Shown here: positions 1 through 6,064 of the stretch, in pieces
How positions within the stretch are numbered: position 1 is the stretch's first letter
Layout of the letters: each line of letters opens with the position of its first letter
Assembly: GCF_022549775.1 (NCBI RefSeq)
Contig: NZ_JAKZGP010000038.1
Location: 1 to 49,150 of the forward strand
Direction of reading: 5' to 3'
From: Belliella filtrata
GTDB lineage: Bacteria > Bacteroidota > Bacteroidia > Cytophagales > Cyclobacteriaceae
Length of the DNA stretch: 49,150 nucleotides
Position numbers and translations under genes: made by a program
The notes under the pieces: model-generated
Told to the model about the DNA's origin: nothing
Seen by the model: only the letters and a program-made list of their open reading frames with translations
The model's database searches: none

Positions 1-53
1 TCATAAATCTTATTAAGGATGTGTGGTAACACCTAAATAAGTGAAAAAAAACG

Positions 54-103
54 AGCCAAAAAAGCCTGAATACAATTAATTCAGCCACTTTTTTGGCTTT
101 TTT
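54..103. terminator. bidirectional intrinsic terminator
   Basis: A ten-base arm at 55-64 (gccaaaaaag) pairs with its complement near 88-97, with a second short pairing (ctgaa/ttcag) inside. T-rich tracts follow on both strands, so it could stop transcription from either side. It isolates the peptide-export operon at 279 from whatever lies to the left of the window. Confidence 0.7.
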
Positions 104-278
104 AATTATTCACTTGCGGATTTAAGGTATTTACTGTTTTCTGCTGGTGTACTTTCTCAGCCAAGAAGTAGAAATCAGGAAATCCGAGAGTTCCAAGATC
201 GTATTGGGTTCATATCTGTTTTCTATCAGCTTTTGGTTGATTTTGATCTTGTTTTTAACCTTAAACTTTACATAAGCC

Positions 279-818
279 ATGTTAAGGAAAATAGTTTTGT
301 TGTTTATAGTCGTTGGGATGCTGGGCATGTTGGGTCTTTTTGCTTGGAAGTATCAGAAGAAATCAGAAAATATAGCACAGATAAAAGAACAGATTCAAAT
401 TGTCCCTGATATTTGGCTAAAATCTTTCGATGAAGAGCCATTCTTAACCAGTGATTTTGCAGCTGGAAGTCTATTGCTTATCATTTATTTCAATTCTACC
501 TGTGACATGTGCAAGATAGAACTCAATGCGCTTAACGAAAGGATTGACGAATTTGGGCGAATCAATGTACTTTTGGCAAGTTTTCAAGAAAGGGAAGAGT
601 TGGAAGGGTTTATGGATGAATATCCATTTGTCTCCGAATCAAATATAAAAGTAGCATTGGATGAGGAAATGCATCTTTCCGCTTACCTCGGGGTCAAATC
701 TGTACCAAGTGTTTTTTGCTACGATTCCAAAGGGGAACTAATTGCCAACTATCAAGGACCTGTGAAATTGGATATCCTACTGGATAAGCTTTTGAACAGA
801 AAGGAGGGGGAGAAATGA
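279..818 (+). CDS. membrane-anchored thioredoxin-like (TlpA/redoxin) protein
   Basis: This 179-residue protein has an N-terminal hydrophobic segment (about residues 4-23) that should anchor it in the inner membrane with the rest in the periplasm. The body looks like a thioredoxin fold. It has a CxxC motif, Cys-Asp-Met-Cys, at residues 75-78 after a beta strand rich in Leu and Ile, and a cis-Pro type motif (Val-Pro-Ser) near residue 145. Its stop overlaps the start of the peptidase exporter at 815 by four bases, so the two are very likely co-expressed. All peptides encoded downstream have two cysteines, so the natural inference is a thiol-disulfide role in their maturation. Family membership is clear; the oxidant-versus-reductant direction is not. 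Confidence 0.8.
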   Translation: MLRKIVLLFIVVGMLGMLGLFAWKYQKKSENIAQIKEQIQIVPDIWLKSFDEEPFLTSDFAAGSLLLIIYFNSTCDMCKIELNALNERIDEFGRINVLLASFQEREELEGFMDEYPFVSESNIKVALDEEMHLSAYLGVKSVPSVFCYDSKGELIANYQGPVKLDILLDKLLNRKEGEK

Positions 819-3007
819 AAGTAGCGATATCCAAACTAAAGAAGTTTCATGTAAGCCAATTGGGGGAATATGCCTGTGGTTTGGCTTGCCTGAGTACCAT
901 CTCCAAATATCATGGTGGAGAAGTCACCCAGGAAAAGCTTCGTGATGTAAGCGGGACAACCATGTCAGGAACTACACTCCTTGGTTTGATCCAAGCCGCC
1001 GCTGAGATTGGATTGGAGGCAAAAGGCTTTGAAGCAGAAATTATACACCTGAAAGAACAGGAATCTCCAGTGATTCTACATGTGGTCATGGACAAGGTAA
1101 GAGAGCATTATATAGTGTGTTTTGGCTTTGATGGAGAAAGGTTTTGGCTGAGTGATCCCGGAGTGGGGATTGTTTCGATGGATGAAGCAGAGCTGATAGA
1201 CATTTGGAAATCTAGTATTTTGCTTCAGGTAAATCCTACAGAAAAGTTTCAGACCCAAAAAATCCAATCCAACTCCAAAATGGATTGGTTCAAATCCCTG
1301 ATTGCAGAAGATATTCCAATTCTATTGGTTGCAACTGTTTTGGGGACTTTGATGGCGATTACGGGACTTTCTACAGCTATTTTTTCCCAAAAACTGATAG
1401 ATGACTTTCTTCCCAACCAAACTTATGACAAAGCCATTTTGGGCGTAGTGGCTTTGGGGGTTCTTTTGCTGTTCAGGTCACTGTTGGGTTATTTCCAAGG
1501 TGTCTTTATGGCAAGACAGGGTAGGGATCTGAATATCCGGATTGTATCATCCTTTATCGGAAAGATTTTGCATCTGCCGATGAAGTACTTCAAGGGTTTT
1601 AGTACAGGTGATTTGATTGCAAGGATGAACGACTCGTTGCGCATCAAAAATACCGTTTCCCTGATTACAGGAACAGTAATTATCAATCTATTGGTCGTGG
1701 TGGTGTCATTGGCCTTTGTATTTTATCAATCCATCATTATTGGATGGCTTTGTGTGGCGGGTTCTTTGGCTTTTTTATTTGTGGGGTGGAGGTATCACCG
1801 TCCTATCATTGCCAAACAAAAGGAAGTCATGGCAGCCCATGCGCTGAATGAGACACAATACATCGATAGTCTGACAGGGGTTCAGGTACTTAGATCCTAT
1901 GGCAGAGAAGATGTGTTTCGCCAACGAATCGATCAGGTTTATACCCATTACCAAACCAAGGGATATGATTTGGCTATTTTGGGCAATAACTTTTCCTTTT
2001 TTACACAGGTCATTGTGGCTGTGTTCATGAGTTTACTTTTTGGATTGGGTGTTTATTTGGTTTTTCAGGAAAACCTGCAATTGGGAGAGCTGATGGCATT
2101 GATTCAGGTAGGGAGTTCGATCATTCCAGCTGTAGCGGGATTGGTCGTAGCCAATATACAGTTTCAGGAAGCCAAAGTGGCATTTGACAGGATGCATGAG
2201 ATTGCAGGATTGAAAGAAGAAGATCAAACGATATCGGAGAGCAATTCTAAAACTATCAATCCAGAATGTCTTTTGGCAGTCGATCAAGTGGTCTTCCGCT
2301 ATCCTGGGAGAAGTCCAATCCTGAAAGGGGTGAGTTTTGAGTTGCATGCAGGTCAGGCCACAGCTCTGTTTGCCCCGGTAGGTACAGGGAAGAGTACACT
2401 GGTGGATTTGATACAGCGCTTTTATATTCCAGAGCAAGGGACTGTCCAAATGCCGTTTATGGAAGTTGGGGAAGTCAGCTTAAAGCTTTGGCGGGATCAG
2501 TTGGGGGTAGTAAACCAAAAAGAGAAACTATTCAACAGTTCTGTTTTGGATAATATAGCTTTGAGCAATACCCAGGAGGAGCTGGAAGCTACAGCAAGAC
2601 TGCTTCAAGAATTGGGTTGGTGGGATATGTTTGCAGGATTGCCACAGGGAGTATTGACACTCTGTGGAGAAGACGGCAGAAATCTCTCTGGCGGGCAGCG
2701 ACAACTCGTGGGTCTGGCTAGGGCTATGGTCAGAAAACCAAAGATTCTGATCCTAGACGAAGCCACAACGGCGATAGATTACGGGACAGAGCGGAAAGTT
2801 CAGGCACTTGTGCGAGATTATGTGAGTAACACGGGAGCATCCCTTTTGCTGATCACGCATCAGCCAACCTTGGCAGCGAGTATGGACAAGGTAATGATCT
2901 TGGAGCAAGGTCAAATATCTGCTTATGGCACAGCGGGTGAACTACTGCAATCGGATAATCTACTAAGTAGAGCCTATCAAAATATGTTGGAACCAAACTG
3001 GAGATAA
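815..3007 (+). CDS. C39-peptidase ABC exporter (PCAT) for double-glycine-leader peptides
   Basis: This 730-residue protein has three parts. The N-terminal C39 peptidase (about 10-140) shows Cys21 in the motif Ala-Cys-Gly-Leu-Ala-Cys, His98 and Asp114 as the likely catalytic triad. A six-helix ABC exporter membrane domain spans about 165-450. The ATPase at about 480-730 has a Walker A-like sequence near residues 519-527 whose first Gly is Ala, an intact LSGGQ signature near 623, Walker B near 643-650 and a following His loop. Proteins of this type cut the leader after Gly-Gly and export the core peptide in one step. Candidate substrates are encoded just downstream. No membrane fusion protein or outer membrane partner is adjacent; a HlyD/TolC pair sits 34 kb away. 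Confidence 0.93.
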   Translation: MKVAISKLKKFHVSQLGEYACGLACLSTISKYHGGEVTQEKLRDVSGTTMSGTTLLGLIQAAAEIGLEAKGFEAEIIHLKEQESPVILHVVMDKVREHYIVCFGFDGERFWLSDPGVGIVSMDEAELIDIWKSSILLQVNPTEKFQTQKIQSNSKMDWFKSLIAEDIPILLVATVLGTLMAITGLSTAIFSQKLIDDFLPNQTYDKAILGVVALGVLLLFRSLLGYFQGVFMARQGRDLNIRIVSSFIGKILHLPMKYFKGFSTGDLIARMNDSLRIKNTVSLITGTVIINLLVVVVSLAFVFYQSIIIGWLCVAGSLAFLFVGWRYHRPIIAKQKEVMAAHALNETQYIDSLTGVQVLRSYGREDVFRQRIDQVYTHYQTKGYDLAILGNNFSFFTQVIVAVFMSLLFGLGVYLVFQENLQLGELMALIQVGSSIIPAVAGLVVANIQFQEAKVAFDRMHEIAGLKEEDQTISESNSKTINPECLLAVDQVVFRYPGRSPILKGVSFELHAGQATALFAPVGTGKSTLVDLIQRFYIPEQGTVQMPFMEVGEVSLKLWRDQLGVVNQKEKLFNSSVLDNIALSNTQEELEATARLLQELGWWDMFAGLPQGVLTLCGEDGRNLSGGQRQLVGLARAMVRKPKILILDEATTAIDYGTERKVQALVRDYVSNTGASLLLITHQPTLAASMDKVMILEQGQISAYGTAGELLQSDNLLSRAYQNMLEPNWR

Positions 3008-3008
3008 G

Positions 3009-3221
3009 ATGGCAGGATTGAAGTATTACGAACGGACGAAACTCCTGATAGAGTTGATCGAGAAAAAGAAGACGGGTGGACCAAAGGAGCTGGCAAAAAG
3101 CCTTGGCCTCAAAGAAAGAATGGTGTACAATATATTGGATGATTTACGGTTGGCTATGAATCGTGAAATTTGCTATAGTAAAGAGAAAAAAAGTTATGTT
3201 TTTACTGAAAAAAATGATTGA
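3009..3221 (+). CDS. small helix-turn-helix protein of the peptide locus (copy 1)
   Basis: This 70-residue basic protein starts one base after the exporter stop. Residues about 5-50 resemble a DeoR/HTH_11-type winged helix-turn-helix, with a KTGGPKELAKSLGLKERMV-type helix pair followed by a short wing (KKSYVF). It has no ligand or oligomerisation domain. Two further partial copies of the gene lie at 4189-4308 and 4875-5099, each placed directly before a leader-peptide gene, so this is a recurrent module part and likely a local regulator of peptide expression. The regulatory role is inferred from fold and position only. Confidence 0.75.
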   Translation: MAGLKYYERTKLLIELIEKKKTGGPKELAKSLGLKERMVYNILDDLRLAMNREICYSKEKKSYVFTEKND

Positions 3222-3239
3222 CTGCAAGGAAATTGCAGT
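3221..3239 (+). promoter_or_regulatory. short hairpin between helix-turn-helix gene and peptide gene
   Basis: ACTGCAA (3221-3227) pairs perfectly with TTGCAGT (3233-3239) around a five-base loop, starting at the stop codon. No U-run follows, so it is a weak terminator or a processing/stability element. Modules 2 and 3 have a hairpin of different sequence at the same place. Confidence 0.55.
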
Positions 3240-3301
3240 GGGTTGAGATTAAAATTGTGTTATAGTTAAATAAATTTTCAACCAAATAAATTAAATTTGT
3301 T

Positions 3302-3508
3302 ATGAGAGAGTTAAGTATTGAACAGATGGAATCCATTAATGGTCAGGGTGTGTGTTATGGAGGTGGAATGGCACTTGCAGCTGGTGTAGCGGTGCTGAGT
3401 ATAGGTATTGCTACTGGTGGTGTAGGTTTTTTAGTAGCAGGTGGTCTAGGAACTTATTTTGGTACTACTATTGGTTTAGCATGTGCAATGAATCCATATA
3501 AGTCATGA
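3302..3508 (+). CDS. double-glycine-type leader peptide 1, bacteriocin-like
   Basis: A 68-residue precursor. The first 14 residues (MRELSIEQMESING) match the hydrophobic/acidic pattern of double-glycine leaders, but the cleavage position aligns as Gly-Gln rather than Gly-Gly. The core of about 53 residues is Gly/Ala/Val rich with several GxxxG-like spacings and one Cys at each end (in VCYGGG and in GLACAM). This suits a membrane-active helical hairpin closed by a disulfide. The stop overlaps the next peptide's ATG as ATGA, which implies translational coupling and equal amounts, as in two-peptide class IIb bacteriocins. Antibacterial activity is inferred; a signalling role is possible. Confidence 0.8.
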   Translation: MRELSIEQMESINGQGVCYGGGMALAAGVAVLSIGIATGGVGFLVAGGLGTYFGTTIGLACAMNPYKS

Positions 3509-3696
3509 AAGTGTTAAGAAAAAATGAATTAGAGGATGTCCAAGGAGGCTTTAATAAATCTTTTTGGAATGGATTCTGTGATGGTGCAGCTATTGTTGGT
3601 TTAGGTTTAGGATTTGTTCCTATTGGAGGTAAAGTGTGGGGTGAGCTAGCAATTGGTGGTTTAGCTGTCGTGGGTTGTTTCAATGGACCAGCGTAG
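3505..3696 (+). CDS. double-glycine leader peptide 2, bacteriocin-like
   Basis: A 63-residue precursor with leader MKVLRKNELEDVQGG, a canonical double-glycine site after residue 15. The core of about 48 residues begins with aromatic and polar residues (FNKSFWNGFC), continues with a Gly-rich hydrophobic stretch, and ends GCFNGPA. It has two Cys, at about core positions 10 and 43. The leader differs from those of peptides 1 and 3, so it is not a recent copy of them. It starts inside the stop of peptide 1 and is followed by a strong hairpin and a small membrane protein gene. Most likely it is the partner of peptide 1 in a two-component bacteriocin. Confidence 0.8.
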   Translation: MKVLRKNELEDVQGGFNKSFWNGFCDGAAIVGLGLGFVPIGGKVWGELAIGGLAVVGCFNGPA

Positions 3697-3714
3697 AACT
3701 GATTTATACCCAGC

Positions 3715-3749
3715 ATACCACTAAGGTCAAATTAATACCTTAGTGGTAT
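3715..3749 (+). terminator. strong hairpin after peptides 1 and 2
   Basis: A perfect 13-bp stem (ATACCACTAAGGT at 3715-3727 with its complement at 3737-3749) encloses a nine-base loop. The downstream tract is A/T rich but not a clean U-run. It stands between the peptide genes and the membrane protein at 3763, so it may reduce read-through to the latter. Confidence 0.65.
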
Positions 3750-3762
3750 TAAATGAAAAATT

Positions 3763-3933
3763 ATGTACAAAAACAGCTATATTAAATTCATACCTAGATT
3801 AATCGTAAGCTCTATTGGTCTAGGTCTTTTCTTCTACGACAGAACTTTAGCCTTATATTTTATTTTTCCAGCACTTATAACCATGAGCTTGGTTGAGTTA
3901 ATCATGGAAAAAAGACAAAAGAAGCAAGGGTGA
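3763..3933 (+). CDS. small membrane protein, putative immunity protein 1
   Basis: A 56-residue ORF starting MYKNSYIKFIPRLIVSS with two hydrophobic segments (about residues 8-25 and 30-46) and a strongly basic tail (EKRQKKQG). It lies 13 bases after the hairpin that follows the two peptide genes. Small basic two-helix membrane proteins next to class II bacteriocin genes commonly give self-protection. Equivalent proteins follow the hairpins of the other modules at 4699, 5448 and 6065, which supports it as a real gene despite its size. I know no named family for it. Confidence 0.55.
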   Translation: MYKNSYIKFIPRLIVSSIGLGLFFYDRTLALYFIFPALITMSLVELIMEKRQKKQG

Positions 3934-4188
3934 ATTCCATTGAGAATTTTACTTTTTAGATCACATATCTCATTTCTTTTGTTTTGGCCATTTTATAAAT
4001 TGCAATTCACAAATTGGGAGATTTCTAATCACTATAGACTGATTTAACCATTCCTATCTAGGCGAAACCCTTTTATCTTAAATTTCTTAGAAATAATATT
4101 CTGCTAAAGCCAATAGGCGGAATCAATATTTATATAGATGGGCTGAGGCATCATCTCAATTTAAAGAGGGTACTTTTTAGATCCCCTA

Positions 4189-4308
4189 AGTCTCGGCCTC
4201 AAAGAAAGAATGGTGTACTTGATGATTGATGATTTAAGATTGGCAATTAGTAGGGATATCTGCTATTGTAAAGATGAAAAAAGTTATGTTTTTATCGAAA
4301 AAAGTTGA
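4189..4308 (+). pseudogene. truncated helix-turn-helix copy 2
   Basis: Reading from 4189 gives 39 residues (SLGLKERMVY... to ...YVFIEKS) that match the C-terminal half of the gene at 3009, including the recognition helix and wing. About 30 bases are nearly identical in DNA to 3098-3127, so the duplication is fairly recent. The N-terminal half and a start codon are missing. The 255 bases upstream (3934-4188) hold no gene I can support. Confidence 0.75.
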
Positions 4309-4311
4309 TTC

Positions 4312-4330
4312 GGTGAAAGATTATTTCACC
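4312..4330 (+). promoter_or_regulatory. short hairpin before peptide 3
   Basis: GGTGAAA (4312-4318) pairs with TTTCACC (4324-4330). It is the positional equivalent of the hairpin at 3221-3239 with an unrelated stem sequence. It has outlived the truncation of its helix-turn-helix gene. Confidence 0.5.
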
Positions 4331-4389
4331 AGTACCAAATTATACTTGTATTGTTAAATAAATTTTCAACCAAATAAATTAAATTTGTT

Positions 4390-4602
4390 ATAAGAGATTT
4401 AAGTATTGAAAGGATGGAAATGGTGAGTGGGGGAAATCAATGTAGTAATTATGACAATGCTTTAGCAACTACAGGAATGATAGTCGGTGCGTTAGGTTTA
4501 GCCCTTGCAACTGGCGGTCTCGGAATGATAGCACTAGCGAGTATAGGCTTCGGAGCAAGTTATTTGAGTGTCTTATCATGTAATGGAACTAAATTGTTCT
4601 AA
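4390..4602 (+). CDS. double-glycine leader peptide 3 with ATA in place of the leader ATG
   Basis: In the frame beginning at 4390 the leader reads (ATA)RDLSIERMEMVSGG, aligning codon for codon with the leader of peptide 1, but the first codon is ATA instead of ATG. The first ATG in frame is at 4414, which would leave only MEMVSGG as leader. The core of about 55 residues starts NQCSNYDN and ends LSCNGTKLF, with one Cys near each end and a hydrophobic Gly/Ala-rich centre. The 5' flank matches that of peptide 1 closely (about 4369-4389 versus 3281-3301). Either the gene is poorly expressed from ATA or a short leader, or it is newly inactivated. Confidence 0.65.
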   Translation: MRDLSIERMEMVSGGNQCSNYDNALATTGMIVGALGLALATGGLGMIALASIGFGASYLSVLSCNGTKLF

Positions 4603-4620
4603 TTTACAAAAAAACATATT

Positions 4621-4657
4621 GAGAATGGTAGTATTCTGGAGTGATTATACCATTCTC
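4621..4657 (+). terminator. hairpin after peptide 3
   Basis: GAGAATGGTA (4621-4630) pairs perfectly with TACCATTCTC (4648-4657), followed by TTT. It is the module 2 equivalent of the hairpin at 3715-3749 with a different sequence. Confidence 0.65.
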
Positions 4658-4698
4658 TTTCCAAAATGTTAGGTTTAAACTTTAACTAACTTTCAAAT

Positions 4699-4878
4699 AT
4701 GAATCTTGTTACAAAAATTAAAATAATACTATTATTTGTGGCATTTGTTTTAATGTTAACGAGTTGGATTTTTTATACAAAAGAAAAGGTGCTGTTATCA
4801 ACTGCAATTCTGATTTCAATAGGAATGATATTTTCTTCTACATCACTGATTTTAAGTTTTAAGAAAGATAAGACTTGA
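4699..4878 (+). CDS. small membrane protein, putative immunity protein 2
   Basis: A 59-residue ORF (MNLVTKIKIILLFVAFV...) with two hydrophobic helices (about residues 8-26 and 31-51) and a lysine-rich tail. It sits 41 bases after the hairpin that follows peptide 3, the same arrangement as at 3763. Sequence similarity to the 3763 protein is low, as is usual for immunity proteins specific to their own peptide. It ends where the remnant helix-turn-helix copy 3 reading frame begins. Function is inferred from context. Confidence 0.5.
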   Translation: MNLVTKIKIILLFVAFVLMLTSWIFYTKEKVLLSTAILISIGMIFSSTSLILSFKKDKT

Positions 4879-5099
4879 TAAACTTAGGTTTTTACCACAG
4901 TGTTAAGTGTTTAACTACTGGACTTTCGTCAGGTGGTAGAGTTTTAGCCAGGACAGGAGGGGCTGGAGACTTGGTCAAGAGGCATCAAGTACACAAGCGA
5001 ACGGTCTATAGAATTATTGATGATCTTCGTCTTTCATCAAGTACTGAGATTGTGTACTGCAAAGATTCAGAAAGCTATATTTTTTTGAAAAATAATTGA
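4875..5099 (+). pseudogene. helix-turn-helix copy 3 with unrelated N-terminus
   Basis: Residues from about 27 onward (RTGGAGDLVKRHQVHKRTVY and following) align with the gene at 3009 through the helix-turn-helix and the wing (CKDSESYIFLKNN). The first helix of copy 1 (KYYERTKLLIELIEKK) is not present. The frame opens only with TTG at 4875, overlapping the stop of the membrane protein gene. The recognition half has stayed open, so it may still be made as a short protein, but a 5'-truncated remnant is more likely. Confidence 0.55.
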
Positions 5100-5103
5100 T
5101 TGG

Positions 5104-5120
5104 GTGAAAGATTATTTCAC
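5104..5120 (+). promoter_or_regulatory. short hairpin before peptide 4
   Basis: GTGAAA (5104-5109) pairs with TTTCAC (5115-5120). It is the third occurrence of the hairpin between helix-turn-helix gene and peptide gene, and its sequence is close to that of module 2. Confidence 0.45.
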
Positions 5121-5175
5121 TCGTCTTAAATTATACTTGAACTATTAAACACATTATCAACTAAATAGATTTGTT

Positions 5176-5387
5176 ATGAGAGAGTTAAGTATTGAAAGGA
5201 TGTAGATGGTCAGTGGGGAAAGAACGCAGTTGGCTGTGCAGCTGGAATAATTACAATGGCTGCGATTGCAGGATTTGCGCTTTCAAATCCTGTAGGTTTT
5301 GGTGCAGCATTTTTGTATGGTGCAGGTAGTAGCCTTCTTGCATCGACTACAGGTGCAGCTGCACTGGCTATAATGGAAGCTTGTTAA
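5176..5387 (+). pseudogene. broken double-glycine leader peptide 4 (amber codon plus frameshift)
   Basis: The leader reads MRELSIERM, then TAG, then MVSG, in the frame opened by ATG at 5176, so codon 10 is a stop where peptide 3 has Glu. The Gly-Gly codons have four G (GGGGAA) where peptide 3 has five, a one-base loss that shifts the frame. Adding one base restores a core beginning KNAVGCAAGIITMAAIAGF and ending ALAIMEAC before TAA at 5385-5387. The core again has one Cys near its N-terminus and one at the very C-terminus. Two independent lesions make this a pseudogene. Confidence 0.8.
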
Positions 5388-5400
5388 ACAATTAATTTAG

Positions 5401-5427
5401 AGACCTGTAATTTGAATTTACGGGTCT
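5401..5427 (+). terminator. hairpin after peptide 4 pseudogene
   Basis: AGACCTGTAA (5401-5410) pairs with TTACGGGTCT (5418-5427) with one G-U pair, followed by TTTAA. Its position matches the hairpins after peptides 2 and 3. Confidence 0.6.
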
Positions 5428-5447
5428 TTAATGATTTGAATATGATT

Positions 5448-5843
5448 ATGAAAAAAAAGTATTTCGCGATATTTCATATACTTTAGTCAATTGGTATAGT
5501 TGTCCTTGTTTGTCTTAGCTTGGAAGAGTTTAAATTGTTACTTATCCTAGCTGTAGTTTCTATGGCATTAGCAATTAATTATGCTATATATGCAAACTAC
5601 AAAAATGATTTATCAGAAAGTAGAAGCGGAATGAAAAAGACAAAGCAATTGGAAAGAAATAAGAAATTGAAAATAATATTTAGTGTGATTGCACTTGTGT
5701 TATTTTCCATTCAGTTGTTAATCTCTTATGGTTTGGTTAGTTTTAAATACGAATCCTATTTTGGGGCTATTGTTTTGTTCATTTTAGTTGTCTTAATGTC
5801 AATAATCATTTTTAAGCAAAAGAAGTCTGAGTCTTTAGAATAA
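5448..5843 (+). pseudogene. multi-pass membrane protein gene with in-frame amber codon
   Basis: From ATG at 5448 (or 5442) the frame reads MKKKYFAIFHIL, a TAG, then continues open through SIGIVVLVCLSLEEFK to the stop at 5843. The whole would be about 130 residues with four hydrophobic segments and a central basic loop (SGMKKTKQLERNKKLK). The stop falls within the first membrane segment. A restart at TTG 5520 would give a 107-residue product lacking that segment. It follows the hairpin of module 3 as the immunity candidates do in other modules, though it is about twice their size. Confidence 0.6.
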
Positions 5844-5987
5844 TGAGTTTTTAATATTTGTGATCAGAACTGGCTAAATGTACTAACCCAATTAATGGAA
5901 TAGCACCATTCTCTAAAGGCTTTTTCTATTCTAGGGTCTTGATTTGGCCTTAGCTGTTTATGAAGGGGTTATAGTTGAAATGAATAA

Positions 5988-6022
5988 TTATCGAAACTTG
6001 TTAATAATGCAAGTTTCGATAA
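5988..6022 (+). terminator. strong hairpin before the last small membrane gene
   Basis: TTATCGAAACTTG (5988-6000) pairs perfectly over 13 bp with its complement at 6010-6022 around a nine-base loop, followed by a T-rich stretch. It has the size and loop length of the hairpin at 3715-3749 with an unrelated stem. I found no peptide gene in 5844-5987. Confidence 0.65.
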
Positions 6023-6064
6023 TTTGTTTAAGCCTTTTCCTTCTGAAAAAAATAATCAAAAGTT

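Noticed and set aside
131-328. Minus-strand open frame upstream of the thioredoxin gene (49 residues from the Met at 280)
   Set aside because: It fills a gap and ends before a bidirectional terminator, but it has no recognisable motif, overlaps the start of a clear gene and shares the interval that must hold that gene's promoter.
2033-2449. 138-codon minus-strand frame inside the C39 exporter gene
   Set aside because: Antisense to an essential ATPase region with intact motifs; no independent support.
3950-4183. 13-base direct repeat TACTTTTTAGATC at 3950-3962 and 4171-4183 as a target-site duplication
   Set aside because: The 220 bases between have no transposase, terminal inverted repeats or cargo; such a repeat can arise by chance in AT-rich DNA or mark a recombination joint.
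3950-4188. Possible gene remnant reading KPIGGINIYIDGLRHHLN near 4103-4165
   Set aside because: Only about 20 codons look protein-like and no family could be named.
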